64,000 nucleotides of DNA from Mycobacterium malmoense (lineage in GTDB: Bacteria > Actinomycetota > Actinomycetes > Mycobacteriales > Mycobacteriaceae): contig NZ_CP080999.1 in NCBI RefSeq assembly GCF_019645855.1, positions 744,001 through 808,000 on the forward strand. The letters run 5' to 3'. How positions within the stretch are numbered: position 1 is the stretch's first letter; each line of letters opens with the position of its first letter. A model generated the notes under the pieces. That model was not told where the DNA came from. It made no database searches and saw nothing but the letters and a program-made list of their open reading frames with translations. Of this stretch, positions 8,490-17,288 are shown one piece after another. The position numbers and the translations under genes are program-made.

Positions 8490-8549
8490 CAGACGAGTCT
8501 ACGTGGAGGTCGGCTTGGGTTGTCCGTTCGCCCCCTTCTGCTAAGGATT

Positions 8550-8690
8550 CACATATGTAACAGGAATCCCGGGCCATGCCGATGTGCCCGCCTCATAGCG
8601 ACAAGTTCGGTGCAGTCCCAAGCAGTCCAGCGATTGTCGCGGAGAGGCGGGCAAAGAGCCACCACCAGTCCTCCGGTGACTCAAGTGACG
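8550..8690. repeat. Structured dispersed repeat (MITE-like), degenerate copy 1
   Basis: Contains the block ATGCCGATGTGCCCGCCTCA followed by TAGCGACA, and its near-inverse TTGTCGC...GAGGCGGGCA (8634-8653). This matches, in inverted orientation, the elements at 29733-29858 and 57791-57922. Arms of the central stem, TGCCCGCCTC.TAGCGACAA and TTGTCGC...GAGGCGGGCA, pair at about 17 of 20 positions. The outer ends are eroded, so the borders are approximate. Confidence 0.5.
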
Positions 8691-8710
8691 GATGGGGCGG
8701 AAGCCGGCCG

Positions 8711-9532
8711 CTACAGCTCGGCGAGCCGTGGCGCAGATCCCTTGGTGCGCAGTAGGACTCCGGCCTCACGGGTCAATTCCCGTGCGCTACCCAGCAGACC
8801 GTCCAGGATCAGCGACCGTTTGACGTGGCGGTGCAGCTGGTGCTCGGCGGTAAAGCCGATGCCGCCCAGCACCTGCTGGCAGTGGCGCGCGGCGGTCAGC
8901 GCCGCCTGGCCCGCCGCGGCCTTGGCCAGCAGGCTGGCTAGCCCGTCCGGGTCGTCTCGGCGCACGACGGCGTCGGCCAGGGTCGCCTCGGCGCCCTCGA
9001 TTGCGACCAATGTCTCGGCCAGCCGATGGCGGATCGCCTGAAACGAGCCGATGCGCCGGCCGAATTGAACGCGGTCCACGGCATGCTGGCGCGCCAGTGA
9101 CAGCATCGCCCGGCCGGTCCCGACCAGCCACCAGGCCAGTGCCCGCCGCCCCGCGTCCACCGCGGCCGGTGACAGTGGATCCGCTTGCGGCACACGATGT
9201 ATTGGCAGTTCGCCGTCGAGCGCCGAACTTGGGCCGTCGCCGCGCTCCCACACCACCCAGGAGCCGCCCGCGAACGGCAGCGCCACCGTGGCCCCGGGGG
9301 CGGCACCGGCGGCGCGCAGCACGACATCGTTGAGCGCGGGGGCGTGCGCGCCGGTCTCGCCGAGCAGTCCGAACACCAAAGGTATTGCCGTATCGGGCAT
9401 TTCGTTCAGCATGTCGAGCCAGCCGAGCTCGATCAACGCGGCATCGAGCTTGGCGCCCGAAGCGGCGCTCATTGTCGTCCGCAGCGAATCGGCCAGCAGG
9501 CGCAGTGACGAGGGGTCTGCCGGGGCGTCCAC
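8711..9532 (-). CDS. Short acyl-CoA dehydrogenase-like subunit
   Basis: 273 residues, shorter than the ~380 of a full enzyme. The recognisable part is the C-terminal helical domain: RQHAVDRVQFGRRIGSFQAI near 157-176, then AARHCQQVLGGIGFTAEHQLH near 223-243. The N-terminal half lacks the usual FAD-contact strands. Such short partners normally pair with a full-length ACAD to form the heterotetramers known for mycobacterial cholesterol enzymes. Its partner is the gene at 9536-10624, whose stop is 3 bases from this GTG start. Last gene of the seven-gene minus-strand operon. Confidence 0.83.
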   Translation of the reverse strand: MDAPADPSSLRLLADSLRTTMSAASGAKLDAALIELGWLDMLNEMPDTAIPLVFGLLGETGAHAPALNDVVLRAAGAAPGATVALPFAGGSWVVWERGDGPSSALDGELPIHRVPQADPLSPAAVDAGRRALAWWLVGTGRAMLSLARQHAVDRVQFGRRIGSFQAIRHRLAETLVAIEGAEATLADAVVRRDDPDGLASLLAKAAAGQAALTAARHCQQVLGGIGFTAEHQLHRHVKRSLILDGLLGSARELTREAGVLLRTKGSAPRLAEL

Positions 9533-9535
9533 GAT

Positions 9536-10624
9536 TCACTCCTTCCCGAGGTCGAGCAACCGGCGGGCGATGATGTTGCGCTGAATCTCGGCGGTACCGC
9601 CATAAATGGTCGCCGCGCGCGAGTACAGGTACTCCGGCCGCCAGGCCGTCTCGTCGAGCTCAAGGGTCCCCGGCAGCAGATCGCGAACGGTGTCGTAGAG
9701 CCGTTGCTCGGCGGTGGCCAGCAGCACCTTGTCGATAGAGGTCTCCGGACCGAGCCGCTCTCCGTTGCCCAACCGGTGCTGGGTGCCACGGGACCGGCAC
9801 CGCACCGTATGCAGCGCGAGATATGCCGCGCCAAGCACGGATTCGTCAACCTCGCGCGCTTCCGCGAGGAGTTCGTCGAACCGCGAGTAGAGGTAGGCGA
9901 TCCGCTGCCAGAAGCAGGTGGAGCGCTCATAGGGCAGCAGGTCCATCGCCAGCCGCCAGCCGTCTCCCGGCCGGCCGAGCATCCGGCTCGCCGGGATCAC
10001 CACGTCGTCGTAGTAGACCTCGCAGAATTCGTCGACCCCGTGCATCGTGCGCAGCGGCCGAACGGTGATGCCCGGCGTGTCCAGGTCGACGAAGAACGCG
10101 GTGATTCCGTCGTGGCCGGGCGCGGTGCGGGTCAGCAGGACGCATCGGGTGGAGAATTGCGCGAAGCTGGTCCAGACCTTCTGCCCGTTGACAATCCAGT
10201 TATCCCCCTGGGGCGTCGCGCGGGTGGACAGCGAGGCCAGGTCGCTGCCGGACCCCGGTTCGGAAAAGCCCTGACACCACTGCTCGCGGCCGCTCAGCAG
10301 CCGCGGCACCATTTCCGCCGCGAGTTCCGTTGGGGCGTAATCGATCATCGTGGGCGCGAGCACCTCGACCATCGAATAGGGGCCCGGCTCGGCCAGCCTG
10401 CGGCCCACCACCTCCTCGCCGACGATCGCGCGAAGCACCGCGGGGCCGCCCAATCCGCCGACCTCGACGGGCCAGCCGTACCGCATCCAATCGGCGTCGT
10501 AGAGCGCCCGGTGGACTCGGGCCAGTTGCCGCATCTGGCCCTCTAGCGAGCGGTCGGGTCCGGGAGTCAGGTCGTGGTCGCCGAGCCACGCACGCAGGTC
10601 GGCCCGGAACCGCTCGACATTCAC
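9536..10624 (-). CDS. Acyl-CoA dehydrogenase, full-length partner subunit
   Basis: 362-residue ACAD with QGFSEPGSGSDLASL, WIVNGQKVWTSFAQF, and the terminal YGGTAEIQRNIIARRLL. The EGT Glu is Gly, as in heteromeric types. The GTG start at 10624 overlaps the TGA of the SnoaL-like gene (GTGA), which fixes the start although the frame is open upstream. It probably forms a heteromeric enzyme with the following short ACAD. Member of the seven-gene operon beginning at 14380. Confidence 0.9.
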   Translation of the reverse strand: MNVERFRADLRAWLGDHDLTPGPDRSLEGQMRQLARVHRALYDADWMRYGWPVEVGGLGGPAVLRAIVGEEVVGRRLAEPGPYSMVEVLAPTMIDYAPTELAAEMVPRLLSGREQWCQGFSEPGSGSDLASLSTRATPQGDNWIVNGQKVWTSFAQFSTRCVLLTRTAPGHDGITAFFVDLDTPGITVRPLRTMHGVDEFCEVYYDDVVIPASRMLGRPGDGWRLAMDLLPYERSTCFWQRIAYLYSRFDELLAEAREVDESVLGAAYLALHTVRCRSRGTQHRLGNGERLGPETSIDKVLLATAEQRLYDTVRDLLPGTLELDETAWRPEYLYSRAATIYGGTAEIQRNIIARRLLDLGKE

Positions 10625-11040
10625 GGCGCGGGACGGCCCACGGCATGCGGGCGGCCCGAGTCGTGCGCGCCGCTGCGGCGGATGAACGTCATGGCGCGGG
10701 TCTTGAGCCGCCATCCGTCGGCGGTGCGGGCGTAGGTGTCGCGGTAGTAGCCGATCCGCATGTCGTGGGTGGCGTGCTCGATAAAACACAACGGTTGGGT
10801 GCCGCTCGCCGAATCACCGTCGATGTCGACCGCCGCGGTTCCGGTGAGAAACAAGCCCTTTGGCGCGGCGGCCACCAACTCCGGGAACCTGTCCAGGCCG
10901 TAGGTGTCGCCGAAGGCGCTGTAGGTTCCGTCGGGCGTGAAGACGGCGAGCAGGCCGTCGATGTCTTCCTGGGTGATGGTGACCGCGTAGCGGGCGAGCA
11001 GCTGCTGGATCTCGACGAGATCGTCAGTTCTGGTCGACAT
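10621..11040 (-). CDS. SnoaL-like (NTF2-fold) small protein
   Basis: 139 residues with the NTF2/SnoaL pattern: DDLVEIQQLLARYAVTITQE, then DGLLAVFTPDGTYSAFGDTYG and a late YRDTYART.DGWRL. Such proteins act as small isomerases, hydratases or dehydratases, or as hydroxylase partners. In ring-hydroxylating dioxygenases the small beta subunit has the same fold, so with the Rieske alpha subunit in this operon a subunit role is possible but unproven. It overlaps the upstream amidohydrolase gene by 17 bases and the downstream ACAD by 4. Confidence 0.8.
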   Translation of the reverse strand: MSTRTDDLVEIQQLLARYAVTITQEDIDGLLAVFTPDGTYSAFGDTYGLDRFPELVAAAPKGLFLTGTAAVDIDGDSASGTQPLCFIEHATHDMRIGYYRDTYARTADGWRLKTRAMTFIRRSGAHDSGRPHAVGRPAP

Positions 11041-12238
11041 AGACCTTGCCGCCTTTCATGACAAAACCGACATGCTGGGTAACAGTGATGTCCTCCAACG
11101 GGTTTCCCGGCACCGCGATGATATCGGCGAGCTGGCCCGGCGCGAGCCGTCCCCGGTCGTCCGCGTTGATCAGCTCGGCGGCGGTCACCGTGGCCGCCCG
11201 CAGCACCGCCAACGGTGGCAGGCCCCAATCGACAAGGGTGACAAGCTCGTCGGCGTTGCGGCCGTGCGGTATCGCGGGGGCGTCGGTGCCCACCGCGATC
11301 TTCACACCGGCCTCGTAGGCGGCCAGTATCGAGGTGCGCGACCGAGGGAACATCTCGGCGGCCTTGGCCTGCAGCTCGGGTGGGGCGTGTGAGACGTCCA
11401 TGCCCTCCGCCAGGCGCCGGGTGGATACCAAAAACGTGCCGTGCTCGACCATCGCCGCGATCGCCTCGTCGTCGATGAGGAAGCCATGCTCGATGCAGTC
11501 GATGCCGGCGGCCACGGCATGCTTGACCGCCTCGGCGCCGTGCGTGTGCGCGGCGACGCGCAGCCCGCGCCGGTGTGCCTCGTCGACGATCGCCCGCAGC
11601 TCCTCATCCGAATAGTGCTGCGCGCCAGGGGGTCCCGTCAGCGACATCACCCCGCCCGAGCAGCAGACCTTGATCAACTGCGCGCCGTGTTTGATCTGAT
11701 AGCGCACCGCCTTGCGGATCTCGTCGACCCCGTTGGCGATGCCCTCCTCGACCGTCAGCTCCAGCACGTGCGGCGCGAAGGCCGCGAACATCGTCGGATC
11801 CAGATGCCCGCCGGTGGGTGTAATGGCGTGCCCGGCCGGCACCACCCGTGGTCCGTCGATCCAGCCCGCGTCGATGGCCTTGCCCAGCGCGACGTCGAGC
11901 AGGTAGCCGCCGGTCTTGACGAACAACCCGAGGTTGCGCACCGTCGTGAACCCGGCACGCAGCGTGCGGCGGGCATTGCCCACCGCACGCAACACCCGCG
12001 TCGGCGGATCGTCCTGCACCTGGGACAGCCCGGGCTTCTCGCCGCGCCCGCCCATGAGCAGGTTGACCTCCATGTCCATCAGCCCGGGCAACAGGATCTG
12101 GTCACCGAGATCGATCAGCTCACCCTCGACGTCACCACCGACACCGGCTATCCGCTCGCCGTCGATCCGCAGGACGCCGGGCCGCAGGATCTCGCCGGTG
12201 TCGACGTCGAGCAGCCCGGCGGCCTTGAGCGTCAACAC
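11024..12238 (-). CDS. Amidohydrolase-superfamily protein with altered metal site
   Basis: 404 residues of the imidazolonepropionase/prolidase-like amidohydrolase type, with N-terminal beta-sandwich (LLDVDTGEILRPG), TIM barrel and C-terminal LAPGQLADIIAVPGNPL. Later metal-site features are visible: Lys in IKVCCSGGV, His in VAAHTHGAEA, His in CIEHGF and Asp in VGTDAP. The first signature, normally PGLIDMHVHL, reads PGLMDMEVNL, so both histidines of HxH are replaced (Glu and Asn). Either it uses fewer metals or has a changed reaction. Fourth gene of the seven-gene operon, 3 bases after the small gene at 12242. Confidence 0.85.
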   Translation of the reverse strand: MLTLKAAGLLDVDTGEILRPGVLRIDGERIAGVGGDVEGELIDLGDQILLPGLMDMEVNLLMGGRGEKPGLSQVQDDPPTRVLRAVGNARRTLRAGFTTVRNLGLFVKTGGYLLDVALGKAIDAGWIDGPRVVPAGHAITPTGGHLDPTMFAAFAPHVLELTVEEGIANGVDEIRKAVRYQIKHGAQLIKVCCSGGVMSLTGPPGAQHYSDEELRAIVDEAHRRGLRVAAHTHGAEAVKHAVAAGIDCIEHGFLIDDEAIAAMVEHGTFLVSTRRLAEGMDVSHAPPELQAKAAEMFPRSRTSILAAYEAGVKIAVGTDAPAIPHGRNADELVTLVDWGLPPLAVLRAATVTAAELINADDRGRLAPGQLADIIAVPGNPLEDITVTQHVGFVMKGGKVYVDQN

Positions 12239-12241
12239 CTC

Positions 12242-12565
12242 TTAGATCACCGGTTCCTTGATCAGCTCCACCCAGGCCGCGCCGCTGTCGGGGACCCGCG
12301 GCTGCTTCCACGCTTCGATCGGAAACGACACCATGACCAGCGACTGCATCAGGTGCATGAGCGTCCTCGCGTCCTCGGGCAGATCGTCCAGTGGATACTT
12401 GTCACAGTAGGCGATCACGTCGTCCAACCGCGGGAATGCGGCGTCGTAGAACGCCTGCATCTCGGTCATCGTCGAGGCCAGCCGCTTCGCGTAGCGCTCG
12501 GGCTCGGTGGCCAGGTCCCAATCCAAATACGGCTCCAGGTCGGCGAATTCAGACGGTAGCGCCAT
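12242..12565 (-). CDS. Uncharacterised 107-residue protein of the Rieske operon
   Basis: Acidic, probably helical, soluble protein without a known motif. It opens MALPSEFADLEPYLDW and has ERYAKRLASTMTEMQAFYDA followed by FPRLDDVIAYCDKYP. It overlaps the 3' end of the Rieske oxygenase gene by 17 bases and ends 3 bases before the amidohydrolase, so it is translated as part of that set. The placement suggests an accessory or chaperone-like role for the oxygenase; nothing in the sequence proves this. Confidence 0.72.
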   Translation of the reverse strand: MALPSEFADLEPYLDWDLATEPERYAKRLASTMTEMQAFYDAAFPRLDDVIAYCDKYPLDDLPEDARTLMHLMQSLVMVSFPIEAWKQPRVPDSGAAWVELIKEPVI

Positions 12566-13829
12566 TATTGCTATATTCCTTTACGTAGTCTCCGGCCACC
12601 TTGTGCAGATGGCGGAGAAGGATTTCCTGATCGCATAGCGGAAAGTCCTTGACGACCTTGGTGCCGATCATGGTCTGGGTCGCTTCCAAAGTGTTGGCGT
12701 CCTGCAGCGCGTACTCCTTGAACGTCACCGCGGCCAATTCCTGCGCCAACCGTTCGCGCGCGTTTCTCGGCGGCACGAAATACAGTGTGGTCTCGAAGAT
12801 GTGCTTGTCGACGGCGGTCGGCCAATAGTGATAGGTCAGGTACCAGCCGGGCGCCCAGATCAGCAGCATGAAGTTGGGGAAGAAGTGCCACGAATCGATG
12901 CCCCACTGCGGTGCCCGCGCCGGGTTGACGCCGGGGGGTAGCTTGTCGAGCTTCTCGATGACCTCCGGCCGGTCCCAGGGACCGAACAGCCCACTGCGCA
13001 GCACCCGGTCCAGGGGCTTCACCATGTTCAGGTCCGCGGGCGGCGCCTGACCGCCCCACGTGGAGATCATCCCGTGCGGGCTCGCCAGCTCGTAGTGCAG
13101 CGCCTCGAAGCCGTACTTCATGATTTTGGCGGCTTCTTCCTTGGTGTACTGCCCCTGGTGCAGCACCGGCGCGTGGTAGAACTCGGCAAACGCGTCGATG
13201 AACAACTTCCAGTTGCTGCCGACCTCGGCCTTGTACGAGTAGACCTCGGTCATCTCGTGGAAGGGGTAGCCCTCGATGCCTTTGGCCAGCGGCCCGAGGT
13301 AGTCGACGAGCGGCATCGCGTCTCGGTCAAAGTTGATGAAGATGAACCCTTCCCACGCCTCACAGCGCACCGGGACGAGTCCGTACTGGCCCTTGTCGAC
13401 GTCGAAGAACTCGTCCTCCTGTTGGATAAAGGTCAGATCGCCGTCCAGGCTGTAGCGCCAGGCGTGATACTTGCAGGTGAACTGGCGGCAGGTGCCCGAG
13501 GTCTCCTCGTGTGGATAGTCGTTCCACACCAACTTGTTTCCGCGGTGGCGGCAGATGTTGTGGAACGCCTTGACGGACCCGTCCTTGGTCTTGACGACGA
13601 TCACCGACATACCGCGGCCCGCCGACGGCAGCTCCTTGGTGAAATAGCTGCCGGCGCGCGGCAGGCGCTCGACCCGGCCGACATTGAGCCAGGTGCGCTT
13701 GAAGACGGCGTCGCGCTCGGCTTCGAAGAACGCCGGATCGACCGAGTCGGTGTAATCGACTGGCGCGGTGCCCAGTTCGGGATAGTTTTCTGTCCAGCTT
13801 CCCGCGGCTGGTTTCGCGAAGTGGGGCAA
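12549..13829 (-). CDS. Rieske non-haem iron oxygenase, large (alpha) subunit
   Basis: 426-residue aromatic-ring-hydroxylating-type oxygenase. The Rieske [2Fe-2S] ligands are Cys93-x-His95 and Cys119-x2-His122. The mononuclear iron site is DAFAEFYHAPVLH (His219, His224). It would hydroxylate or dihydroxylate an aromatic or steroid-like ring with electrons from a ferredoxin and reductase. No reductase gene is nearby; the nearest candidate electron carriers in the window are the Rieske ferredoxin at 32937 and the small ferredoxins. Second gene of the operon, 5 bases after the CMD-family gene. Confidence 0.93.
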   Translation of the reverse strand: MPHFAKPAAGSWTENYPELGTAPVDYTDSVDPAFFEAERDAVFKRTWLNVGRVERLPRAGSYFTKELPSAGRGMSVIVVKTKDGSVKAFHNICRHRGNKLVWNDYPHEETSGTCRQFTCKYHAWRYSLDGDLTFIQQEDEFFDVDKGQYGLVPVRCEAWEGFIFINFDRDAMPLVDYLGPLAKGIEGYPFHEMTEVYSYKAEVGSNWKLFIDAFAEFYHAPVLHQGQYTKEEAAKIMKYGFEALHYELASPHGMISTWGGQAPPADLNMVKPLDRVLRSGLFGPWDRPEVIEKLDKLPPGVNPARAPQWGIDSWHFFPNFMLLIWAPGWYLTYHYWPTAVDKHIFETTLYFVPPRNARERLAQELAAVTFKEYALQDANTLEATQTMIGTKVVKDFPLCDQEILLRHLHKVAGDYVKEYSNNGATV

Positions 13830-13834
13830 GGCTC

Positions 13835-14380
13835 TTACCTCTCTACCTCTTCTAGTTCTATGCCAAAGGTGTTGAAAGCCATGGCCAGCAGCGTGTAGCA
13901 GCCGACCGTGAAGACGAAGTCCATCCGCTGGCGGTCGTTCAGGCGCTCACCGAGCGCGGCCCACGTCTCGTCGGACAACTGGGATTTCTCGTCGAGTTCG
14001 TCGACCCCGGTCAGCACCGCGCGTTCGAACGCCTCGAGGCCGGCGCTATCACCGCCGGCCTGCCGAACCGCGGCGATCTCGTCGTCGCGCAATCCGGCCT
14101 CCTTGGCCAGCGTTACGTGATGGGTCCACTCGTAGGCGCAGTCGCGACGATGCGCGACCCGCAAAATGGCCAGTTCGCGGACGCGCGGCGGCAGCGTGGA
14201 CGAATACAGGAGGTGGACGTTGAATCGGAGAAATGCCTTGGCCAGCGCCGGGTGATTGGCCAACGTCGAAAGCGCGTTGCCGGCGTCGCGCGGATTGCAG
14301 CGTTCCGCGGGCAACATGCCCGACAGCGACCGCTGCACGGTCTCGTCCCACTCGTCGGCGGGCAGCGGCTGCAGGCGCAT
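13835..14380 (-). CDS. Carboxymuconolactone decarboxylase-family protein
   Basis: 181 residues, all-helical AhpD/CMD fold. The core signature is ELAILRVAHRRDCAYEWTHH near residues 68-87. Only one Cys precedes the His pair, so the CxxC thiol pair of AhpD peroxidases is absent and a CMD-like lyase, isomerase or hydrolase role fits better. First gene of the seven-gene minus-strand operon. A perfect GAGAAT-N3-ATTCTC palindrome sits 45 bases upstream of the ATG, the likely control point. Confidence 0.85.
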   Translation of the reverse strand: MRLQPLPADEWDETVQRSLSGMLPAERCNPRDAGNALSTLANHPALAKAFLRFNVHLLYSSTLPPRVRELAILRVAHRRDCAYEWTHHVTLAKEAGLRDDEIAAVRQAGGDSAGLEAFERAVLTGVDELDEKSQLSDETWAALGERLNDRQRMDFVFTVGCYTLLAMAFNTFGIELEEVER

Positions 14381-14424
14381 CGGCGGTGTCCTCTCGGGAT
14401 CCCCTCGACCACCTCTCGGTCAAA

Positions 14425-14439
14425 GAGAATCAGATTCTC
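14425..14439. promoter_or_regulatory. Palindromic operator candidate, GAGAAT-N3-ATTCTC (perfect)
   Basis: GAGAAT CAG ATTCTC in the 342-base divergent region between the Rieske operon (start 14380) and the amidohydrolase (start 14723). A weaker relative, GAGAAG ATA GTTTTC, lies at 14631-14645, closer to the plus-strand gene. I see no other feature in this gap. Confidence 0.62.
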
Positions 14440-14722
14440 ATTTCCAACCAATAGAGTTGCACGATTCGGTCGGCTGGTCAATGGTGGCGCGCATGGCGAG
14501 GGCCGCCCGGGGCATGCGCCGATCCGACGCCGGCGCGGGCGGCGGCGTGGGCAATTTGCGTCGTCGCCGAGCGTGCGGCCCGGCCATGCGAATCCCGCAC
14601 GGCCGCCCTGGATGTTGATTCTCGCTTCGCGAGAAGATAGTTTTCAAAATAGTGATCTTGGCGCTGGCCGGTGGTTTGCCGCGGCCGTGCGGGTCGCGAG
14701 ACCGACGGATCCGAGGGAGAGG

Positions 14723-16027
14723 ATGGCCATGAACAGAGACGACATGATCCTGATCAGCGTCGACGACCACACCGTCGAGCCACCGGGCATGTTCAAAGAC
14801 CATCTGCCGACGAAATACCTGGACGACGCGCCCCGGCTGGTGCACAACCCGGACGGCTCGGACATGTGGAAGTTCCGCGACACGGTCATCCCCAACGTGG
14901 CGCTCAACGCGGTCGCCGGCCGGCCGAAGGAGGAGTACGGCATCGAGCCAACCGGGCTCGACGAGATCCGGCCGGGCTGCTACAACGTCGACGAACGCAT
15001 CAAGGACATGAACGCCGGGGGCATCCTGGCCTCGATTTGCTTCCCGTCCTTCCCCGGCTTCGCCGGGCGCCTGTTCGCCACCGAGGATCCGGAGTTCTCG
15101 GTCGCGCTGGTGCAGGCCTACAACGACTGGCACATCGACGAATGGTGCGGGGCGTATCCGGCGCGGTTCATCCCGATGGCGATACCGGTGATCTGGGATG
15201 CCGAGGCGTGCGCCGCGGAGGTGCGGCGGGTGTCCAAGAAGGGCGTGCACGCGCTGACCTTCACCGAGAACCCGGCCGCGATGGGTTACCCCAGCTTCCA
15301 CAATGAGTACTGGAACCCGCTGTGGAAAGCCTTGTGCGACACCAACACCGTGATGAACATCCACATCGGATCCTCGGGCCGGCTGGCGATTACGGCGCCC
15401 GACGCGCCGATGGACGTGATGATCACGCTGCAGCCGATGAACATCGTGCAGGCCGCCGCGGACCTGCTGTGGTCGCGGCCGATCAAGGAGTACCCGGACC
15501 TCAAGATCGCGCTCTCGGAGGGCGGCACCGGGTGGATCCCGTACTTCCTGGAGCGAGCGGACCGCACGTTCGAGATGCATTCGACGTGGACGCACCAAAA
15601 CTTCGGCGGCAAGCTGCCCAGCGAGGTTTTCCGCGACCACTTCCTGACGTGCTTCATCAGCGACAAGGTTGGCGTGCAGCTGCGCAACATGATCGGGATC
15701 GACAACATCGCCTGGGAGGCCGACTACCCGCACAGCGACTCGATGTGGCCGGGCGCGCCCGAAGAGCTCTGGGACGTGCTGTCGGTGAACAACGTGCCGG
15801 ACGACGAGATCAACAAGATCACCCACGAGAACGCGATGCGCTGGTACTCGTTCGACCCCTTCACCCACGTCCCTCGGGAGCAGGCGACGGTCGGTGCGCT
15901 GCGCAAGGCCGCCGAGGGGCACGACGTGTCCATTCGGGCGCTCAGTCACCACAAAGATGCCAGGTCCGGCTCGTCGTTCGCGGATTTTGCGGCCAACGCG
16001 AAAGAGCTCACCGGCAACAGGGACTGA
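14723..16027 (+). CDS. Amidohydrolase-2 family metal-dependent hydrolase
   Basis: 434-residue TIM-barrel protein of the amidohydrolase_2 group (ACMSD/LigW relatives: C-C hydrolases and decarboxylases). Visible are LISVDDHTVEPPGMF at the N-terminus, NIHIGSSG mid-protein, ALSEGGTGWIPYFLER, and the late EADYPHSDSMWPG with its Asp. ATG at 14723 is preferred because GAGGGAGAG sits just before it; ATG at 14729 is also possible. It heads the plus-strand cassette ACAD-SDR-crotonase-thiolase, separated from it by a hairpin repeat. Two other members of this superfamily are at 33352 and 34531. Confidence 0.88.
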   Translation: MAMNRDDMILISVDDHTVEPPGMFKDHLPTKYLDDAPRLVHNPDGSDMWKFRDTVIPNVALNAVAGRPKEEYGIEPTGLDEIRPGCYNVDERIKDMNAGGILASICFPSFPGFAGRLFATEDPEFSVALVQAYNDWHIDEWCGAYPARFIPMAIPVIWDAEACAAEVRRVSKKGVHALTFTENPAAMGYPSFHNEYWNPLWKALCDTNTVMNIHIGSSGRLAITAPDAPMDVMITLQPMNIVQAAADLLWSRPIKEYPDLKIALSEGGTGWIPYFLERADRTFEMHSTWTHQNFGGKLPSEVFRDHFLTCFISDKVGVQLRNMIGIDNIAWEADYPHSDSMWPGAPEELWDVLSVNNVPDDEINKITHENAMRWYSFDPFTHVPREQATVGALRKAAEGHDVSIRALSHHKDARSGSSFADFAANAKELTGNRD

Positions 16028-16041
16028 GTCGCCGGCGCCCG

Positions 16042-16101
16042 GCGAGCAGTCGCAGAATCGCATTGTTCGGGCGGCAATCGTGCGATTCTGCGACTGCTCG
16101 C
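16042..16101. repeat. Hairpin repeat, family 1 copy B
   Basis: Perfect inverted repeat with 21-nt arms (16042-16062 and 16081-16101), loop 18 nt. The arm GCGAGCAGTCGCAGAATCGC plus A matches copy A (601-656) at most positions. It fills the 94-base gap between the amidohydrolase stop and the ACAD start. It may attenuate or protect the transcript; no T-run follows. Confidence 0.8.
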
Positions 16102-16121
16102 GGTGAAGAAAGGTGCGCGGA

Positions 16122-17288
16122 ATGGATTTCGAGCTGACCGACGACCAGGAGCTGATCCGCCGGTCGGTCGCCGAGTTGGCTCGGAAGTTCGACGACCAGT
16201 ACTGGATGGAAAAGGACCAGGCGCACGAGTTTCCGACGGAGTTCTATCGGGCCATAGCCGACGGCGGCTGGCTGGGCATGACGATTCCCACCGAATACGG
16301 CGGCCACGGCCTCGGCATCACCGAAGCCACGCTGTTGCTCGAGGAGGTCGCCAAATCCGGCGGCGGCATGAACGCGGCCAGCTCGATTCACCTGTCGATC
16401 TTCGGCATGCAGCCGGTGGTGGTGCACGGCTCCGACGAACTCAAGGCCCGCACGTTGCCTTCGGTGGCGACCGGCGAGGTGCATGTCTGCTTCGGGGTGA
16501 CCGAACCCGGTGCGGGGCTGGATACTTCGCGCATCACGACGTTCGCCAAGCGCGACGGCGATCGCTACGTCGTCAACGGTCGCAAGGTGTGGATCTCCAA
16601 AGCCATGGAGTCTGACAAGATCCTGCTGCTGACCCGCACCCAGGCGTACGACGAGGTGACCAAGAAAACCGACGGGATGACGCTGTTCCTCACCGACCTC
16701 GACCGCAACCGGGTCGACGTCCGCCCTATCCGCAAGATGGGCCGCAACGCCGTGAGCTCCAACGAGCTGTTCATCGACAACCTGGAAGTGCCGGTCGAGG
16801 ACCGAATTGGCGAGGAAGGCAAGGGATTTCGCTACATCCTGGACGGTCTGAACCCGGAGCGGATGCTGATCGCCGCCGAGGCGCTGGGCATCGGGCGGGT
16901 GGCGCTGGACAAGGCGGTGAAGTACGCCAACGACCGCGAGGTCTTCGGCCGGCCGATCGGCATGAACCAGGGCATCCAGTTTCCGCTCGCCGACTCGCTG
17001 GCCCGGCTGGATGCCGCCGAGTTGATGTTGCGCAAGGCAACCTGGCTGTACGACAACGGCAAACCCTGTGGGCGCGAGGCGAATACGGCCAAATACTTGT
17101 GCGCCGACGCCGGCTTCACCGCGGCGGACCGGGCGTTGCAAACCCACGGCGGCATGGGCTACGCCGAGGAGTACCACGTCGCGCGCTACTTCCGTGAGGC
17201 CCGGCTGATGAAGATCGCGCCGATCAGCCAGGAGATGATCCTGAACTTCCTGGGAGCCCACGCCCTGAAACTGCCGAGGAGCTATTGA
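16122..17288 (+). CDS. Acyl-CoA dehydrogenase
   Basis: 388-residue ACAD with full domain order: helical N-terminus (DFELTDDQELIRRSVAELAR), FAD strand CFGVTEPGAGLDTS, YVVNGRKVWIS, and C-terminal QTHGGMGYAEEYHVARYFRE. The canonical EGTSEI segment reads KIAPISQEMI, so the usual catalytic Glu position is changed; related enzymes supply the base from helix G (LNPERM region). ATG at 16122 follows GAAAGG. It overlaps the next SDR gene by one base. Second gene of the cassette. Confidence 0.92.
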   Translation: MDFELTDDQELIRRSVAELARKFDDQYWMEKDQAHEFPTEFYRAIADGGWLGMTIPTEYGGHGLGITEATLLLEEVAKSGGGMNAASSIHLSIFGMQPVVVHGSDELKARTLPSVATGEVHVCFGVTEPGAGLDTSRITTFAKRDGDRYVVNGRKVWISKAMESDKILLLTRTQAYDEVTKKTDGMTLFLTDLDRNRVDVRPIRKMGRNAVSSNELFIDNLEVPVEDRIGEEGKGFRYILDGLNPERMLIAAEALGIGRVALDKAVKYANDREVFGRPIGMNQGIQFPLADSLARLDAAELMLRKATWLYDNGKPCGREANTAKYLCADAGFTAADRALQTHGGMGYAEEYHVARYFREARLMKIAPISQEMILNFLGAHALKLPRSY

